In this document: positions 8,273-18,269 of the stretch, one piece after another | Numbering within the stretch: the first letter of the stretch is position 1 | Layout: each line of letters opens with the position of its first letter | Source: Mycolicibacterium rhodesiae NBB3 | Lineage (GTDB): Bacteria; Actinomycetota; Actinomycetes; Mycobacteriales; Mycobacteriaceae | Direction: 5' to 3' | NCBI RefSeq assembly: GCF_000230895.2 | Contig: NC_016604.1 | Coordinates: forward strand, 930,001-994,000 | DNA: 64,000 nt | The notes under the pieces: model-generated | Told to the model about the DNA's origin: nothing | Seen by the model: only the letters and a program-made list of their open reading frames with translations | Databases searched by the model: none | Position numbers and translations under genes: made by a program

Positions 8273-9727
8273 GTGGACAACAACGCGGCGCTGCCAGCAG
8301 CCGACCTGCTCGAGTCCAACCGCGACCTGCAGGGCTCCCGCGCCATCCGCTTGCTCGCTACGACCAACCTCAGCCTCTACGCGACGTTGATGGAACGTCA
8401 CCTCAGCGACGGCCAACTCCCAGAGACCGAGCTCGTCATCCGCCTCGAACGCGATCTGCATGACCTCAACGACCTCCAATCCGGCCTCGCCCTGATCAAG
8501 ACCTGGGCCGCCCAGGGCTGGCTGCACCGCATCGTCGACAAACGCCACGACCAGAACGTCTGCTACCTCTCCCAGGACGCCCGCCGCGCCCTCGACTTCC
8601 TCCGCGGCATGCGCCGCCAGGACACCATCGCCACCGGCGGCTCCATTACCGGCATCGCCTCACGCCTCAAGCAGGTCGCACTAAGAGTCGACAACGACCC
8701 CGCCCGCATCCGCAAGCACATCGAGGCCGAAATCGCCGCCCTCCACGAGGAACTCGACCAACTCGACGCCGGCCAACGCCCCCAGCCCGACGTCACCGAC
8801 TGCTACGACGAAGCTCGCGCCATCGCCCTGCAGATGGAACGCCTCATCACCGACATCGGCCAATACGGCACCATGATCGAGCAGGCCACCGCCGCCCTCG
8901 ACGAACCCATCGACTCCAACACCGAATATCGCGACCGCCAACGCCAGATGTACACCGACTACCAGGCCGCCTGGGACTCCCAGGGTCGCGACTCCCACCG
9001 CGCCTTCCTGCGCATGATCAACGACCCCGACCAACGCGCCGAGTTCGAGGCCGACGTCGCCGCCGTCGCCGAAGCCCTGCCCGCCCTCGACCCCGCCCTG
9101 CGCAAGGTCATGGCCGGCTTCTTCGAACTCGTCGGCCACCAGATCGACGAGGTCGAACGCATCCAGCAGCGCTGCGCCCAACGCGTCAAACGCTTCACCG
9201 CCTTCGGCACCATGGAGCAAAGCCGCGGCGTCGCCCGCCAACTCAACGACGCCATCGGCGCCGCCCGCGCTCTGCTCAAGTCCAGCTTTACCGACTCCCG
9301 CCTCGACATCGACGTCCCACTCACCCGCCACGCCATCAGTTCCGTTGGCGCCCTTAGCTTCAAGATCGGCGACCTGTCCAACCCCAAGCCCGCCGAACAT
9401 GCCGCCAGCGATGTCGACCTCACCAGCTTCGCCGCCCTCACCACCCAGGTCGACGCCCCCGCCATGTCCGACATGCTCAACCGCGCGCTACGTGATGGGC
9501 CCGTCGAGCTCCCCGACGCCGTCGCCATGCTCGACACCGCCTACCTCGGCCACGTCATCGTGCTGTGGTCCTGGGCCCTCACCCAGCCCGGAACCCGCAC
9601 GGACGAGAAAGACCCGGTGTCGACCACCGTCCGCTTCCGCTCCCTCGACGGCCGCGACCGCGAAATCGCCGTCCCCCGTTTGACCTTCACCGAACCCATC
9701 ATCACCCTCGCCGGAGCCGCTTCATGA
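8273..9727 (+). CDS. jetA: Wadjet JetA / MksF-like (DUF3375) subunit
   Basis: This 484-residue protein matches the DUF3375 kleisin-type subunit of bacterial Mks-like condensins (JetA of Wadjet, MksF, or EptA in mycobacteria). It opens with LLESNRDLQGSRAIRLLATTN, is rich in long helices (about 100-230 and 270-340), and ends in a beta-rich region. In Wadjet it bridges the JetC ATPase heads and binds JetB, and the complex extrudes and restricts small circular plasmids. The GTG start at 8273 follows GAGGGA at 8263-8268. Its stop overlaps the jetB start (ATGA), so the two are coupled. Confidence 0.85.
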   Translation: MDNNAALPAADLLESNRDLQGSRAIRLLATTNLSLYATLMERHLSDGQLPETELVIRLERDLHDLNDLQSGLALIKTWAAQGWLHRIVDKRHDQNVCYLSQDARRALDFLRGMRRQDTIATGGSITGIASRLKQVALRVDNDPARIRKHIEAEIAALHEELDQLDAGQRPQPDVTDCYDEARAIALQMERLITDIGQYGTMIEQATAALDEPIDSNTEYRDRQRQMYTDYQAAWDSQGRDSHRAFLRMINDPDQRAEFEADVAAVAEALPALDPALRKVMAGFFELVGHQIDEVERIQQRCAQRVKRFTAFGTMEQSRGVARQLNDAIGAARALLKSSFTDSRLDIDVPLTRHAISSVGALSFKIGDLSNPKPAEHAASDVDLTSFAALTTQVDAPAMSDMLNRALRDGPVELPDAVAMLDTAYLGHVIVLWSWALTQPGTRTDEKDPVSTTVRFRSLDGRDREIAVPRLTFTEPIITLAGAAS

Positions 9728-10419
9728 CCACCATCGACGACGCCGACTTTGCCGCACTTTCCGAGCTCCCCCAGGTCGACCAACAGACCGCCCGCCCCGT
9801 CGGCGCCCGCCGTCCCCGTTTCGACGGCGACGTCTCCGAACTCCCCGACCGCGCCTGCTGGGCCCTACAGCACCTGCTCACCCGCCGCTATATCAGCGCC
9901 GAAGCCGACGCCGACGTCTACAGCTGGGTCGTCGAATACCGCAAGGAACTCGCCGTCCGGCTCTCCGAACTCGACCTGATCCTGCGCATCGTCGACGGCA
10001 CCGACATCGCGTTCATCGAACAGGCCCGCTACGAATCCGCCAGGGGCATCAAGGTTCTGCGCCGCGAGCCGCTCGGCACCTACGACTCCATCCTCGCGCT
10101 GCACCTCGCCCAGATGATGCGCGCCGCCGCCGGGCAGAGCGTCCTCATCAGCCGCGAGGAAATGCACGGCCTGTTCTCCGGTGTCCTCAACGACACCGAC
10201 CGCGACGCCGTCACCTTCGCCGCCCGCATCGACGGCGCCATCGCCCGACTCACCGGCCTGGAGATCCTGCGCAAGAGCCGCGACGACGAGGACAGCTACA
10301 CCATCTCCCCCGTCATCACCGCCATCATGACCGCCTCGGTCATCACCGAACTGCAGCAGCAGTTCGAACAACTGCTCAACGGCGGAGCACCGCCCGAGGA
10401 AGAGATCGATCTCGACTGA
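9724..10419 (+). CDS. jetB: Wadjet JetB / MksE-like (DUF4194) subunit
   Basis: This 231-residue protein matches the DUF4194 winged-helix (KITE-type) partner of JetA. It has an acidic N-terminus, helical middle (RRYISAEADADVYSWVVEY), a C-terminal winged-helix-like part (LTGLEILRKSRDDEDSYTISP) and an acidic tail (PPEEEIDLD). The ATG at 9724 overlaps the jetA stop. In complete loci jetC follows directly. Here the jetC gene is 3.35 kb further on, separated by two convergent regulatory genes, which is unusual. Confidence 0.83.
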   Translation: MTTIDDADFAALSELPQVDQQTARPVGARRPRFDGDVSELPDRACWALQHLLTRRYISAEADADVYSWVVEYRKELAVRLSELDLILRIVDGTDIAFIEQARYESARGIKVLRREPLGTYDSILALHLAQMMRAAAGQSVLISREEMHGLFSGVLNDTDRDAVTFAARIDGAIARLTGLEILRKSRDDEDSYTISPVITAIMTASVITELQQQFEQLLNGGAPPEEEIDLD

Positions 10420-10444
10420 GATCCATTGAGGAACACCGAAAGCG

Positions 10445-10762
10445 TCACTCTGTCGGCGACGCCTCGATGGTGATCACTTCGGCCAGCCCACTGACAGTGA
10501 GACTGCGCATCAGGACGGGGTTGGCGATCAGATGAATGGGCTCGGCGAGGTTGTACAACGCGTTGATGGCGGCGCTGTCCAGGTACTCGACCGCGCTGAA
10601 GTCGACGGTTAGGGGCGCGCCGCTGGCAGTTGCCTCTGTGGTGGCGTCGACGAGCGCTCGGCTGAAGACATCGATGTTGGTCAGGTCGATTTCCCCTGCC
10701 GCGTTGAGCACCAGTCGCCCATCGCCGCCACGCGTCGTGCCAAGGGTGAGCGGTTCGGTCAT
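10445..10762 (-). CDS. STAS-domain anti-sigma factor antagonist
   Basis: This 105-residue protein is one STAS domain. It has the SpoIIAA/RsbV layout, with the phospho-acceptor region VEYLDSAAINALYNLAE (serine in LDSAA). In the family this serine is phosphorylated by an anti-sigma kinase and dephosphorylated by a PP2C phosphatase to release a sigma factor. The ATG overlaps the stop of the upstream phosphatase/kinase-fold gene (ATGA). It converges on jetB with only 25 bp between the two stops. Confidence 0.88.
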   Translation of the reverse strand: MTEPLTLGTTRGGDGRLVLNAAGEIDLTNIDVFSRALVDATTEATASGAPLTVDFSAVEYLDSAAINALYNLAEPIHLIANPVLMRSLTVSGLAEVITIEASPTE

Positions 10763-13329
10763 AGCGGAATCCTCGCGGTCAATTGAACTGTGGTGCCGGC
10801 AGCCTCGGAGTCGATGGTGACATCGTGCATGAGCCCGCGCATCACGGTGATGCCGCGGCCCCGGATCGAATTCGCCGCCGGCTGCGCGGTTTTCCACGAA
10901 CCGGTGTCGGTGACAGTCAGATGCAGTTGGTCGACCAGCGCTGTCGCGCCCAGGCTTATCAAGCCATCCGGTGAGTGGCGGTGGCCGTGCTCGATGGCAT
11001 TGGCCACGGCCTCTCCGGCAGCGATGAGTACGTCCATACTCAACTCCGGCGTCAGCTGCATTTGCGCCAGCCAGCTGCGCAGGGCGTGTCGAGTGGGCGC
11101 GAGCTGACTGACGTCGGCGGGAATCGTCAGGTGGAGCGGCGCAGGATGACGGTAGAGCAACACCACTACGTCGTCCTGATAGCCCTCGCCCGGCGCGAGG
11201 CCGGCCATGATCTGGTTCGCCAAATCATCCAGTGTCGAAGTGCGGCAATCTTTTACGACGGCGGCCACGCTGGAGATCCCGAAGTCGAGCGTTTTGCGAC
11301 GTCGTTCGACCAGACCATCGGTGTAGAGCAGCAGGGTGGCGCGGGCGGGAATGGTGATGCGGGCTTCAGGACGCGACCAGTAGGGCCGCGCCCCCAATGC
11401 AATGGTGTGGCCATCCTCGAGAAATTGCGTTGTGCCGTCAGCGTGCACAAGGATGGGCGGCGGATGCCCGGCGCTGGAGTAGACCAGTTCACCGGTGTCC
11501 GGATTGAGTACCGCGCAGACGACCGTCGTGCATCGGGCGCCGGGCAACCGCTCGGCGAAGCGGTCCATCGCTGCCAGCGCCGCACCCGGGCTGGGGTCGG
11601 CGAACAACAGCGCCCGACACGCGCTGCGCACCTGACCCATCACAGTGGCAGCGCCGAGACCGTGACCGACGCAGTCGCCGACGATCAACGCGATACGCCC
11701 GTCCTCCAGATCGACGATGTCGTACCAGTCGCCGCCGACCTCCAGAGGCCGGCTGGCCGCCTGATACCGCGCGGCGAACCCGGCCGGTAACACGGCGGGG
11801 CCGAGGATTGCGTGCTGCAGCGCCAGCGCGGTTTCGCGTTGCTGGTCAACCTGATACACCCGCTGCAAACCCTGGCCGAGACGTCCCGCCAAGACGGTCA
11901 ACAACGTCTGGTCCTCGAGAGTGAACGGGCGCTGCTCCGCCAAATCGATCCAGACGACGAGGACGCCCTCGGGGTGCCGGAGCGCAATGGCGGCTGTTCC
12001 TGGCTGCGCTGTGTTGGGGACGAGAAGGTCGCCGTCTCGCAATTCGGCGAGCATCTGGCGTGTATGAGCAGGCAGATCGACCCACCGCGTGGGCGCACCG
12101 TCCGAGACGACTCGCGGTGTGCGATCGGCCCTTTCAGCACCAGAGGTGGGCACGGTGACAAAAGTGACAGCGAGTACGCGGCGCGCCCGCCACATGCGTC
12201 GCAATTCCTCCACTGCGGCCTGCAAAGCGTCGTCGACCGTGTCAGCTTGTGCGAGTTGCTGATTCAGCGCATGCTCGCGACCCGCAGCCAGCGCCAAGGC
12301 AAGTGCGGCATGTCGGGCGAAGTCGCTGACGAGGTCGAGGTAGTCGCTGCCGAACGGCTCCTGCTCGGGTTGGCGCGCGACAGCGATCACACCCAGCACC
12401 GTGCCGTCGGCAACCAGCGGAATGACGATCGCCGAGCGTTCACCCACATCGGTGAATCCCTCGATGGGATATTGGAAGGAGTGGGTGATCAGCGGTAGCC
12501 CCCGCCGTGCGACACCGCCGGTGGTTGAGCCGTCCATCGGGACTTGTTGACCTATCACCTGCGAGGTGTACCGGCCGGCCGTGGCGGCCACGACAAGGGT
12601 GTCCATCTCACCTGCGGGAAGGTCGGGCTCTTTGGGCACCAGCAATATCGCCTGCTCGGCGCCGGCCAGCTCGAGTGCCCGGTTCACGATGAGTTGCAAC
12701 GGCCCCGTTTGAGGGTCCCCCGACAGGAGCGCGGTCGTGATCTCCCGACTCGCCGTTGTCCACTTCGCCGATTCGCGTTCCCGCTCGAACAGACGCGCGT
12801 TGTCGATGGCTGCGGCCGCCGCCGTGGCCAATGCTCGTACGGCGGCCTCCTGGGCATCGGAGAACACATGGCCCGGCCGGTCGTCAGCGACGTAGAGGGT
12901 GCCGAAGTCGGCGCCGCGCACGATCAGCGGTATGCCGAGCAGCGCCCGCATCGGCAGCTCGTTGCTGTACGCCCCGTCCGGCTGAACGTCCAGATCATCG
13001 ACGCGCAGACCATCACCGATCCAAAGGTCGCCAAACCGTCGCGCTGTGTCGGCATCGATTCCGGAGTGGACGAACGACACCAGGGTGCCGTCGTCCCCGC
13101 GTATCCCCAGCGCGCCGTACGGGGCCCCGGCAAGCTCCATCGCCGCGTGGACGATTCGGTGCACAGTTGCGTCGAGGTCCAGGTCGGAGCCGATTTCGAC
13201 GATCGCCCGCACCAGTCGTTCCATCTGGTCACGCGCCGCCACCAACTCGTCGTGCTGTTCGCCCTTGCGGCCGACCAGCTGGCCTCTGCCCAGCCAAGGG
13301 AACAAGCCCCCGCTGCGGTGGTCATTCAT
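10759..13329 (-). CDS. GAF-PP2C(SpoIIE)-HATPase sigma-factor regulator (RsbU/RsbW-like fusion)
   Basis: This 856-residue cytosolic protein has at least two GAF sensor domains (about 40-180 and 190-350) and a third GAF-like stretch (about 360-490). A SpoIIE-type PP2C phosphatase follows (GGDWYDIVDL, VGDCVGHGLGAA), then a C-terminal HATPase_c anti-sigma kinase domain (GEAVANAIEHGH, GRGI). It thus joins RsbU-like phosphatase and RsbW-like kinase activities, and the STAS protein encoded directly downstream is the natural substrate. Such fusions are common in actinobacteria. The odd feature is location: the pair sits between jetAB and jetC on the opposite strand. Confidence 0.87.
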   Translation of the reverse strand: MNDHRSGGLFPWLGRGQLVGRKGEQHDELVAARDQMERLVRAIVEIGSDLDLDATVHRIVHAAMELAGAPYGALGIRGDDGTLVSFVHSGIDADTARRFGDLWIGDGLRVDDLDVQPDGAYSNELPMRALLGIPLIVRGADFGTLYVADDRPGHVFSDAQEAAVRALATAAAAAIDNARLFERERESAKWTTASREITTALLSGDPQTGPLQLIVNRALELAGAEQAILLVPKEPDLPAGEMDTLVVAATAGRYTSQVIGQQVPMDGSTTGGVARRGLPLITHSFQYPIEGFTDVGERSAIVIPLVADGTVLGVIAVARQPEQEPFGSDYLDLVSDFARHAALALALAAGREHALNQQLAQADTVDDALQAAVEELRRMWRARRVLAVTFVTVPTSGAERADRTPRVVSDGAPTRWVDLPAHTRQMLAELRDGDLLVPNTAQPGTAAIALRHPEGVLVVWIDLAEQRPFTLEDQTLLTVLAGRLGQGLQRVYQVDQQRETALALQHAILGPAVLPAGFAARYQAASRPLEVGGDWYDIVDLEDGRIALIVGDCVGHGLGAATVMGQVRSACRALLFADPSPGAALAAMDRFAERLPGARCTTVVCAVLNPDTGELVYSSAGHPPPILVHADGTTQFLEDGHTIALGARPYWSRPEARITIPARATLLLYTDGLVERRRKTLDFGISSVAAVVKDCRTSTLDDLANQIMAGLAPGEGYQDDVVVLLYRHPAPLHLTIPADVSQLAPTRHALRSWLAQMQLTPELSMDVLIAAGEAVANAIEHGHRHSPDGLISLGATALVDQLHLTVTDTGSWKTAQPAANSIRGRGITVMRGLMHDVTIDSEAAGTTVQLTARIPL

Positions 13330-13597
13330 TTACACAACCTCATCGTCCGGGTTCTCAGTTGACTGACACACCCGGCATCGGCCGATCAGGCGTGGAACCC
13401 ACCACTACCTGCGCCGTCTCATGGGCTACCCGGTGCGGGGCGTTCTATCCGTAATCCGACAAACCAATGCGCAGGGCCGGGTCCGCGATGGGGCTCGATT
13501 TCCAATACGAGGCTCGTCGCACACGCCTCCTCTGCACCGTGAGTTTCATCTGTCACAGGGGCCATTGCGTCATGCGGAGTCGGATGCGCAGATGGCG
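13330..13597. other. Upstream region of the RsbU-like gene
   Basis: About 270 bases with short overlapping frames on both strands but no gene I can support. It should contain the promoter for the minus-strand sensor/phosphatase gene. No clear -10/-35 pair stands out. Confidence 0.4.
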
Positions 13598-13699
13598 AAA
13601 TTCTGTGCCGACACGGCTCCTCCCCGGACCGGAGATGTCGTCGCCATGCCCTAAGTTGAGCGTCCGAGGAACGACGCAACAGATCGAGGAATCCAGGTG
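13598..13699 (+). repeat. Leader repeat copy B, upstream of jetC
   Basis: This is the second copy of the leader found before jetA (8184-8272). The core at 13633-13660 matches copy A at 24 of 28 positions and includes the candidate -10 TAAGTT. In copy B the GTG that corresponds to the jetA start (13697-13699) is followed at once by TAA, so it is an aborted one-codon frame. The functional jetC start is 75 bp further on, which suggests copy B is a relic of a rearranged jetA 5' end that still provides a promoter. Confidence 0.6.
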
Positions 13700-13773
13700 T
13701 AACCCCACGCCACCGGCCCCGAGGCGCATCGCGCCGCTGCTCCGCTGACCCGCCGACGACGTTGAGGACACCG

Positions 13774-16700
13774 ATGACTGAACAGTTCCACCTGTCCCGG
13801 CTGCAGGTCATCAACTGGGGTGTGTTCGACGGCTACCACTCCATCCCGTTCAGCAGCGGCGGCGCCCTCATCGCCGGGGCGTCCGGCAGCGGTAAATCGT
13901 CGTTGCTGGATGCCATTTCGCTGGGCTTCCTGCCGTTCAACCGCCGCAACTTCAACGCCTCCGGCGACAACACGGCCGCCGGATCCAGCGCCGGCCGCCG
14001 CACCGTCGACAAATACGTCCGCGGCGCCTGGGGCCAGCGCAGCGACGGCGGCACCAGCCGCGTCATGTACCTGCGCGGCGACGGCACCGCCTGGTCGGCC
14101 GTCGCGGTCACTTACGCCAGCAACTCCGGGCGCACCGTCACCGGTCTCGTGCTCAAGTGGCTGACCGGTGAATCGCGCAACGACTCATCGAGCCGATTCG
14201 TCCTCGGCGACGGCGACCTCGACATCGAAGACGTGTGCAACCGCTGGGCGTCGGGCCGCTTCGACGCCAAAGTCTTCACCGAACACTGGCGCTTCTCCAC
14301 CAAGGTCGAATCGCAGTACCTCGCGCAGCTGTACGCCACCATCGGCATCCGTGCCTCCGATGCCGCCCAGCAACTGCTCGGCAAGGCGAAGTCGCTGAAA
14401 AGTGTTGGCGGACTGGAACAGTTCGTCCGCGAGTTCATGCTCGACGAACCCGACAGCCTGGCCCGGCTGCCCGAGGCACTCAAGCAGATCGACCCGCTCG
14501 TCGAAGCCCGCGAGCTGTTGGCCGTCGCGCAGAAGAAACGCAAGATCCTCGGCGACATCGAGAACATCCACCACCGCTACACCTCTGAGTCCTCCGACCT
14601 CGGCATCATCGACCTCGTCGACGCGCCGATGGTGCGCGCGTTCACCGACCACGTCCGCCTCTCCCAGTGCCCTGAGCAGATCGCCACGCTGGACAGCACC
14701 ATCGACCAACTCGAGAACGAGTACGAGGACGTCACCCGCAGCCTCAATCTGGCGAAGGCCGAAGCGGATTCGCTCAACGCGCAGATCAGCGGGTCCAGCG
14801 CGAACCTCGCTCCGTTGCAATCGCAGGTGACCGCCGCCGAGACCGAGGCCGAGCAGGTCGAGCGCCGCCGCTCCGCCTACGAGGACATGCTCACCGCCCA
14901 GGACATCGAGCACCCGGACACCGCCGACGAGTTCTGGAACCTGCGCGAAGACCTGCTCGGCCAGGCCACCGAACTACTCGCCAAAGTCGAACGCAACCGC
15001 GAGGCCTCCACGGACGCCGAGTACGCCCAGAAGTCCGCGCGCATCGCCCGCGACGACGCCGCCAAGGAACTCAAACGCGTCGAGCACGTCGGCTCCGCAC
15101 TCCCCGAGTTCGCCATCGCGATGCGCGACCACATCTGCGCGGCGGTCGGTGCCGACGCGACCGAGCTTCCTTATATCGCCGAACTTCTCGACCTCAAGCC
15201 GGACCAGACCCGCTGGCGCACCGCCGTCGAGAAGGTCCTGCGCGGCGCCGGTCTGCGGCTGCTGGTGCCCGACCAGCACTGGGAGAAGGTGCTGCGGTTC
15301 GTCAACGACACCGACATGCGCGGTCGCCTGCAGCTTCACCATGTGCGCACGAAGATGCTCGGCGCCGAGCCGGTCGAGCCGGAGCCGAACACGTTGGCGG
15401 GCAAGCTGTTCGCCGTCGACCCGTCGCATCCGTGCGCGGCCGAGGCACTCGACGTCATCGCCAACGCCGGTGATCACATCTGCGTCGACACCCCCGACGT
15501 GTTCGCCCGTTTCCGCCGCGCGGTCACCGACACCGGGCTGTACAAGGACTCCGATCGGCTCGCCATCAAAGACGACCGCGGAAAGGTCAGGCAGTCCGAG
15601 TATCTGTACCAGGGCGACGTGACCGCCAAGATCAACGCGCTGACACTGGAACTCGCTACCGCCGAAGACGCGTATCAGAAGGCGCGCCGTGTCGCCGACG
15701 ACATCGCCGCCCAGCGTCAGCAGTGGCGCGACCGGGCGACCGCGTGCAAGGCGATCTGCGAGCAGTATCCGCAGTGGAGCCAGATCGACACCGAGACGGC
15801 CGACGGGCACGCGGAGCGGCTGCGCGAACAGTATGAGTTGCTGCTCGCCGACAACCCCGACCTCGACGCGCTGAACGCGCGTGCGGACGAATGCTGGTCG
15901 CAGATCCAGAGATTCATGACGCGCCGCGGGGCGATCCAGACCCGGCGCGACGGCCTCGACGAGCGTCGCACCCGGCTGATGGAGCTGGCCGAGCGGCTGT
16001 CCCCGGCGTTCGTGTCCGAACCGCTGACTGAGCTGCTGAACCGCTACGCCGCAGCGCTGCCGGTGTCATTGGAGCTGCTCGACCCGGAACCGCACCGCGA
16101 CGCCCTGTTCTCGTCGATCAAGAAGGATCGTGAGAACTTGCGCGAGAGCCGGCGCCGCTCCTACGACGAGTTGGCGCGCATCCTCAACACGTTCGACACG
16201 TCGTTTCCCGACGCGATCCCCAACGACAGCGAGGATTTCGACGAGCGGGTGCACGACTACGTCGCGCTGTGCAAGCACATCGATGAGCGCGAACTGCCCG
16301 AGGCCTACGAACGGATGATGCGCTTGGTGACCGAGCAGGCGCCGGACGCGATCCTCACCTTGCACCGCGTCGCCGAGCAGGAGGCGCGGCGCATCGCCGA
16401 GCAGATCGACCGCGTCAACACGGGGCTGGGGTCGGTCGAGTTCAACCGCGGCACCCGGCTCACGCTGCGCGCCACCCCGCGGCAACTGCCCGCGGTCGCC
16501 GAGCTCACCGAGATCGTGCGGTCCATCTCGCGGCGCATCGCCGAGGTGGGGCTGGGCGACAAGCAGGCGATCCTCGATCAATACGCCGACATCCTGCGAC
16601 TGCGCAACCGACTGGCGTCGACGGCGCCGGAGGACAAGGCCTGGACGCGGGACGCGTTGGATGTGCGCAACCGGTTCACGTTCGACTGTGCGGAGTGGGC

Positions 16701-17133
16701 GGGCGACGAGTTGATCCGCACGCACAGCAACGCGGGCGACAACTCTGGTGGCGAGCAGGAGAAGCTGATGGCGTTCTGCCTCGCCGGCGCATTGAGCTTC
16801 AACCTGGCCAGCCCCGAAAGTGCGGACAACACACCGGTGTTCGCGCAGCTGATGCTGGATGAGGCGTTCTCGAAGTCCGACCAGCAGTTCGCGCAGCAGG
16901 CGCTGTCGGCGTTCCGAAAGTTCGGCTTCCAACTGGTGATCGTCGCGACGGTGCAGAACGCCACAACGATCCAGCCCTACATCGACAGCGTCGTGATGGT
17001 CTCCAAGACGGAAGCGACCGGTCGCAATGTCCGCCCCGTCGCGACGGTCGCCACCCGAACGATCTCGGAGTTCACGTCGATCAAGCAGGAGATGCGCAAG
17101 AGCGCGACGCAAAAGGTTCCTGCCGGGGTCTAG
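13774..17133 (+). CDS. jetC: Wadjet JetC / MksB-like SMC ATPase (EptC-like)
   Basis: This 1,119-residue protein is an SMC/MukB-like ATPase. Walker A GASGSGKS is at 35-42, the ABC signature [10 protein letters not shown] is near the C-terminal head, and Walker B is [11 protein letters not shown]. Long coiled-coil arms with a hinge-like region (about 440-590) lie between. It is the motor of Wadjet; the related EptC of M. smegmatis restricts plasmid maintenance. ATG 13774 is chosen because GAGGA (13764-13768) is correctly spaced; a TTG at 13762 is possible. No jetD-type (DUF2220) nuclease follows: the next gene is convergent and unrelated. Confidence 0.87.
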   Translation: MTEQFHLSRLQVINWGVFDGYHSIPFSSGGALIAGASGSGKSSLLDAISLGFLPFNRRNFNASGDNTAAGSSAGRRTVDKYVRGAWGQRSDGGTSRVMYLRGDGTAWSAVAVTYASNSGRTVTGLVLKWLTGESRNDSSSRFVLGDGDLDIEDVCNRWASGRFDAKVFTEHWRFSTKVESQYLAQLYATIGIRASDAAQQLLGKAKSLKSVGGLEQFVREFMLDEPDSLARLPEALKQIDPLVEARELLAVAQKKRKILGDIENIHHRYTSESSDLGIIDLVDAPMVRAFTDHVRLSQCPEQIATLDSTIDQLENEYEDVTRSLNLAKAEADSLNAQISGSSANLAPLQSQVTAAETEAEQVERRRSAYEDMLTAQDIEHPDTADEFWNLREDLLGQATELLAKVERNREASTDAEYAQKSARIARDDAAKELKRVEHVGSALPEFAIAMRDHICAAVGADATELPYIAELLDLKPDQTRWRTAVEKVLRGAGLRLLVPDQHWEKVLRFVNDTDMRGRLQLHHVRTKMLGAEPVEPEPNTLAGKLFAVDPSHPCAAEALDVIANAGDHICVDTPDVFARFRRAVTDTGLYKDSDRLAIKDDRGKVRQSEYLYQGDVTAKINALTLELATAEDAYQKARRVADDIAAQRQQWRDRATACKAICEQYPQWSQIDTETADGHAERLREQYELLLADNPDLDALNARADECWSQIQRFMTRRGAIQTRRDGLDERRTRLMELAERLSPAFVSEPLTELLNRYAAALPVSLELLDPEPHRDALFSSIKKDRENLRESRRRSYDELARILNTFDTSFPDAIPNDSEDFDERVHDYVALCKHIDERELPEAYERMMRLVTEQAPDAILTLHRVAEQEARRIAEQIDRVNTGLGSVEFNRGTRLTLRATPRQLPAVAELTEIVRSISRRIAEVGLGDKQAILDQYADILRLRNRLASTAPEDKAWTRDALDVRNRFTFDCAEWAGDELIRTHSNAGDNSGGEQEKLMAFCLAGALSFNLASPESADNTPVFAQLMLDEAFSKSDQQFAQQALSAFRKFGFQLVIVATVQNATTIQPYIDSVVMVSKTEATGRNVRPVATVATRTISEFTSIKQEMRKSATQKVPAGV

Positions 17134-17376
17134 GCCCTTCACCTGGCCGTCACTGAACCATCGGCTCGGTGCACCTGTTCGACTATCTCCACCGATCCCG
17201 CTACGCCTCGCCCATGCCGCCGCGACCCAGCAGATCGATAAGGCAGTAACGGCCGAATGGCATGCCCTCCACGTGAGCCCTCCCGACAGAACTTTGGCTT
17301 AGGCACGATATAGAACCGCACGACGCGAACAGCCGTGGTTTAACGTTCGCGGATGGAGCGGCACTGTCAAGCGCGC

Positions 17377-17448
17377 TTCCTACGGTCGAGATTGCACACA
17401 GGGTTGTTCATACGTCAACAGCCCTCGCTTCAATCTCGACCGTAGGAA
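17377..17448. repeat. 18-bp perfect inverted repeat with 36-nt loop
   Basis: TTCCTACGGTCGAGATTG (17377-17394) is repeated exactly in inverse at 17431-17448. The arms surround 36 bases. It sits between convergent genes, so it could be a bidirectional terminator or protein site, but the long loop and lack of a T-tract are unlike a standard intrinsic terminator. It may be the footprint of a small mobile or repetitive element. Confidence 0.75.
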
Positions 17449-17512
17449 CGACAACAGGCCATGGTGCCCCCGGCATGGCCTATCGACGGGTGACCAAGCG
17501 TCACCCCGCGGC

Positions 17513-17530
17513 TGTCATCAATTGATGACA
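17513..17530. promoter_or_regulatory. 18-bp perfect palindrome TGTCATCAATTGATGACA
   Basis: This perfect palindrome lies 13 bp beyond the stop of the minus-strand DsbA-like gene. Its 16-bp core GTCATCAATTGATGAC occurs again at 29691-29706. A loopless palindrome suits a dimeric DNA-binding protein better than a terminator. The bound factor is unknown. Confidence 0.7.
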
Positions 17531-17542
17531 CAGTCGCGCTTC

Positions 17543-18226
17543 TCAGCCCGGCAGTTGCTCGAGCCAGTCCGAGTTTCCGTCGACGGGCCCGCCACCGTTG
17601 ATCACGACGGTCGGAACGCCGGGCTCGGGAAACTGCCGCAGGACCGCGAGGTTGTTGGCCGCGATGGCGTGGGCGTCGTAGCCAATCGGCAAGCCGATCC
17701 TGATCAGGTCCTGCGCCAACGGGGATGCGCCTACTCGGTTGGCCAGTTCGGCAAGCTGATTGTTATCCAGATCCGTCGGCCCACCTTCGTGCGGCTGCTG
17801 CTCAGCCGAGAAGATCTGCTCCACGAACCGCCACGTGATGTCGCTCGATCGCGATTGGTCAGCCACCACGAACGCCGCGTAGATCGCTCGAATGTCGTAT
17901 GTCTTGCTGGCCGAGTACTTGTCGAGGAAGTTCACGAATCGAAGGTTCACGCGAAGCCTGCCGTTCTCGATGCGTTGACCGATTTCGTCGCCCCGCTCCT
18001 GAATCATCTGCCCGCTGTACGGGCACATCGGATCCACGTACATATCAACCACCCCGAGCGCGTGCGGATCGCCGATCGCGATGGCATCCCCCGCCGGTGC
18101 CGCCACGGCCGCCCGGGCTGTACCCACCGTCGGTCCGCACATCAGCAGTGTCGCGATCACACCAAAGACCGCCGCGAGGCCACGCATACTCCGCTTCACC
18201 CGTGTTCCGTCCATGCCTCCCATCAT
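17543..18226 (-). CDS. Exported DsbA-like thioredoxin-fold protein
   Basis: This 227-residue protein has an N-terminal signal (basic start, hydrophobic GLAAVFGVIATLLMCG, then an Ala-rich cleavage region) and a DsbA-type thioredoxin fold. The active-site region reads VDPMCPYSG, so the usual CXXC is CPYS with serine in the second position. The cis-proline loop is GVPTVVING. A single-cysteine site suggests an isomerase-, reductase- or peroxidatic-type role, not classical disulfide oxidation. Starts at Met1, Met5 or Met14 are all possible. It is convergent with jetC. Confidence 0.75.
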   Translation of the reverse strand: MMGGMDGTRVKRSMRGLAAVFGVIATLLMCGPTVGTARAAVAAPAGDAIAIGDPHALGVVDMYVDPMCPYSGQMIQERGDEIGQRIENGRLRVNLRFVNFLDKYSASKTYDIRAIYAAFVVADQSRSSDITWRFVEQIFSAEQQPHEGGPTDLDNNQLAELANRVGASPLAQDLIRIGLPIGYDAHAIAANNLAVLRQFPEPGVPTVVINGGGPVDGNSDWLEQLPG

Positions 18227-18269
18227 GTCCCGCCATCGGGCAGTAGCACATTTTCGCTATCTTCGATTC

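Larger units (their letters stand above)
17134..17542. other. Convergent intergenic region 3' of jetC
   Basis: About 400 bases between the stop of jetC and the stop of the convergent DsbA-like gene. It contains no supportable gene. A long inverted repeat and an 18-bp palindrome lie in it and are listed separately. Confidence 0.6.

Noticed and set aside
16066..17142. 358-residue open frame opposite the 3' end of jetC
   Set aside because: Arg/Leu/Asp-rich low-complexity translation typical of the shadow strand of a high-GC gene; jetC has clear motifs.
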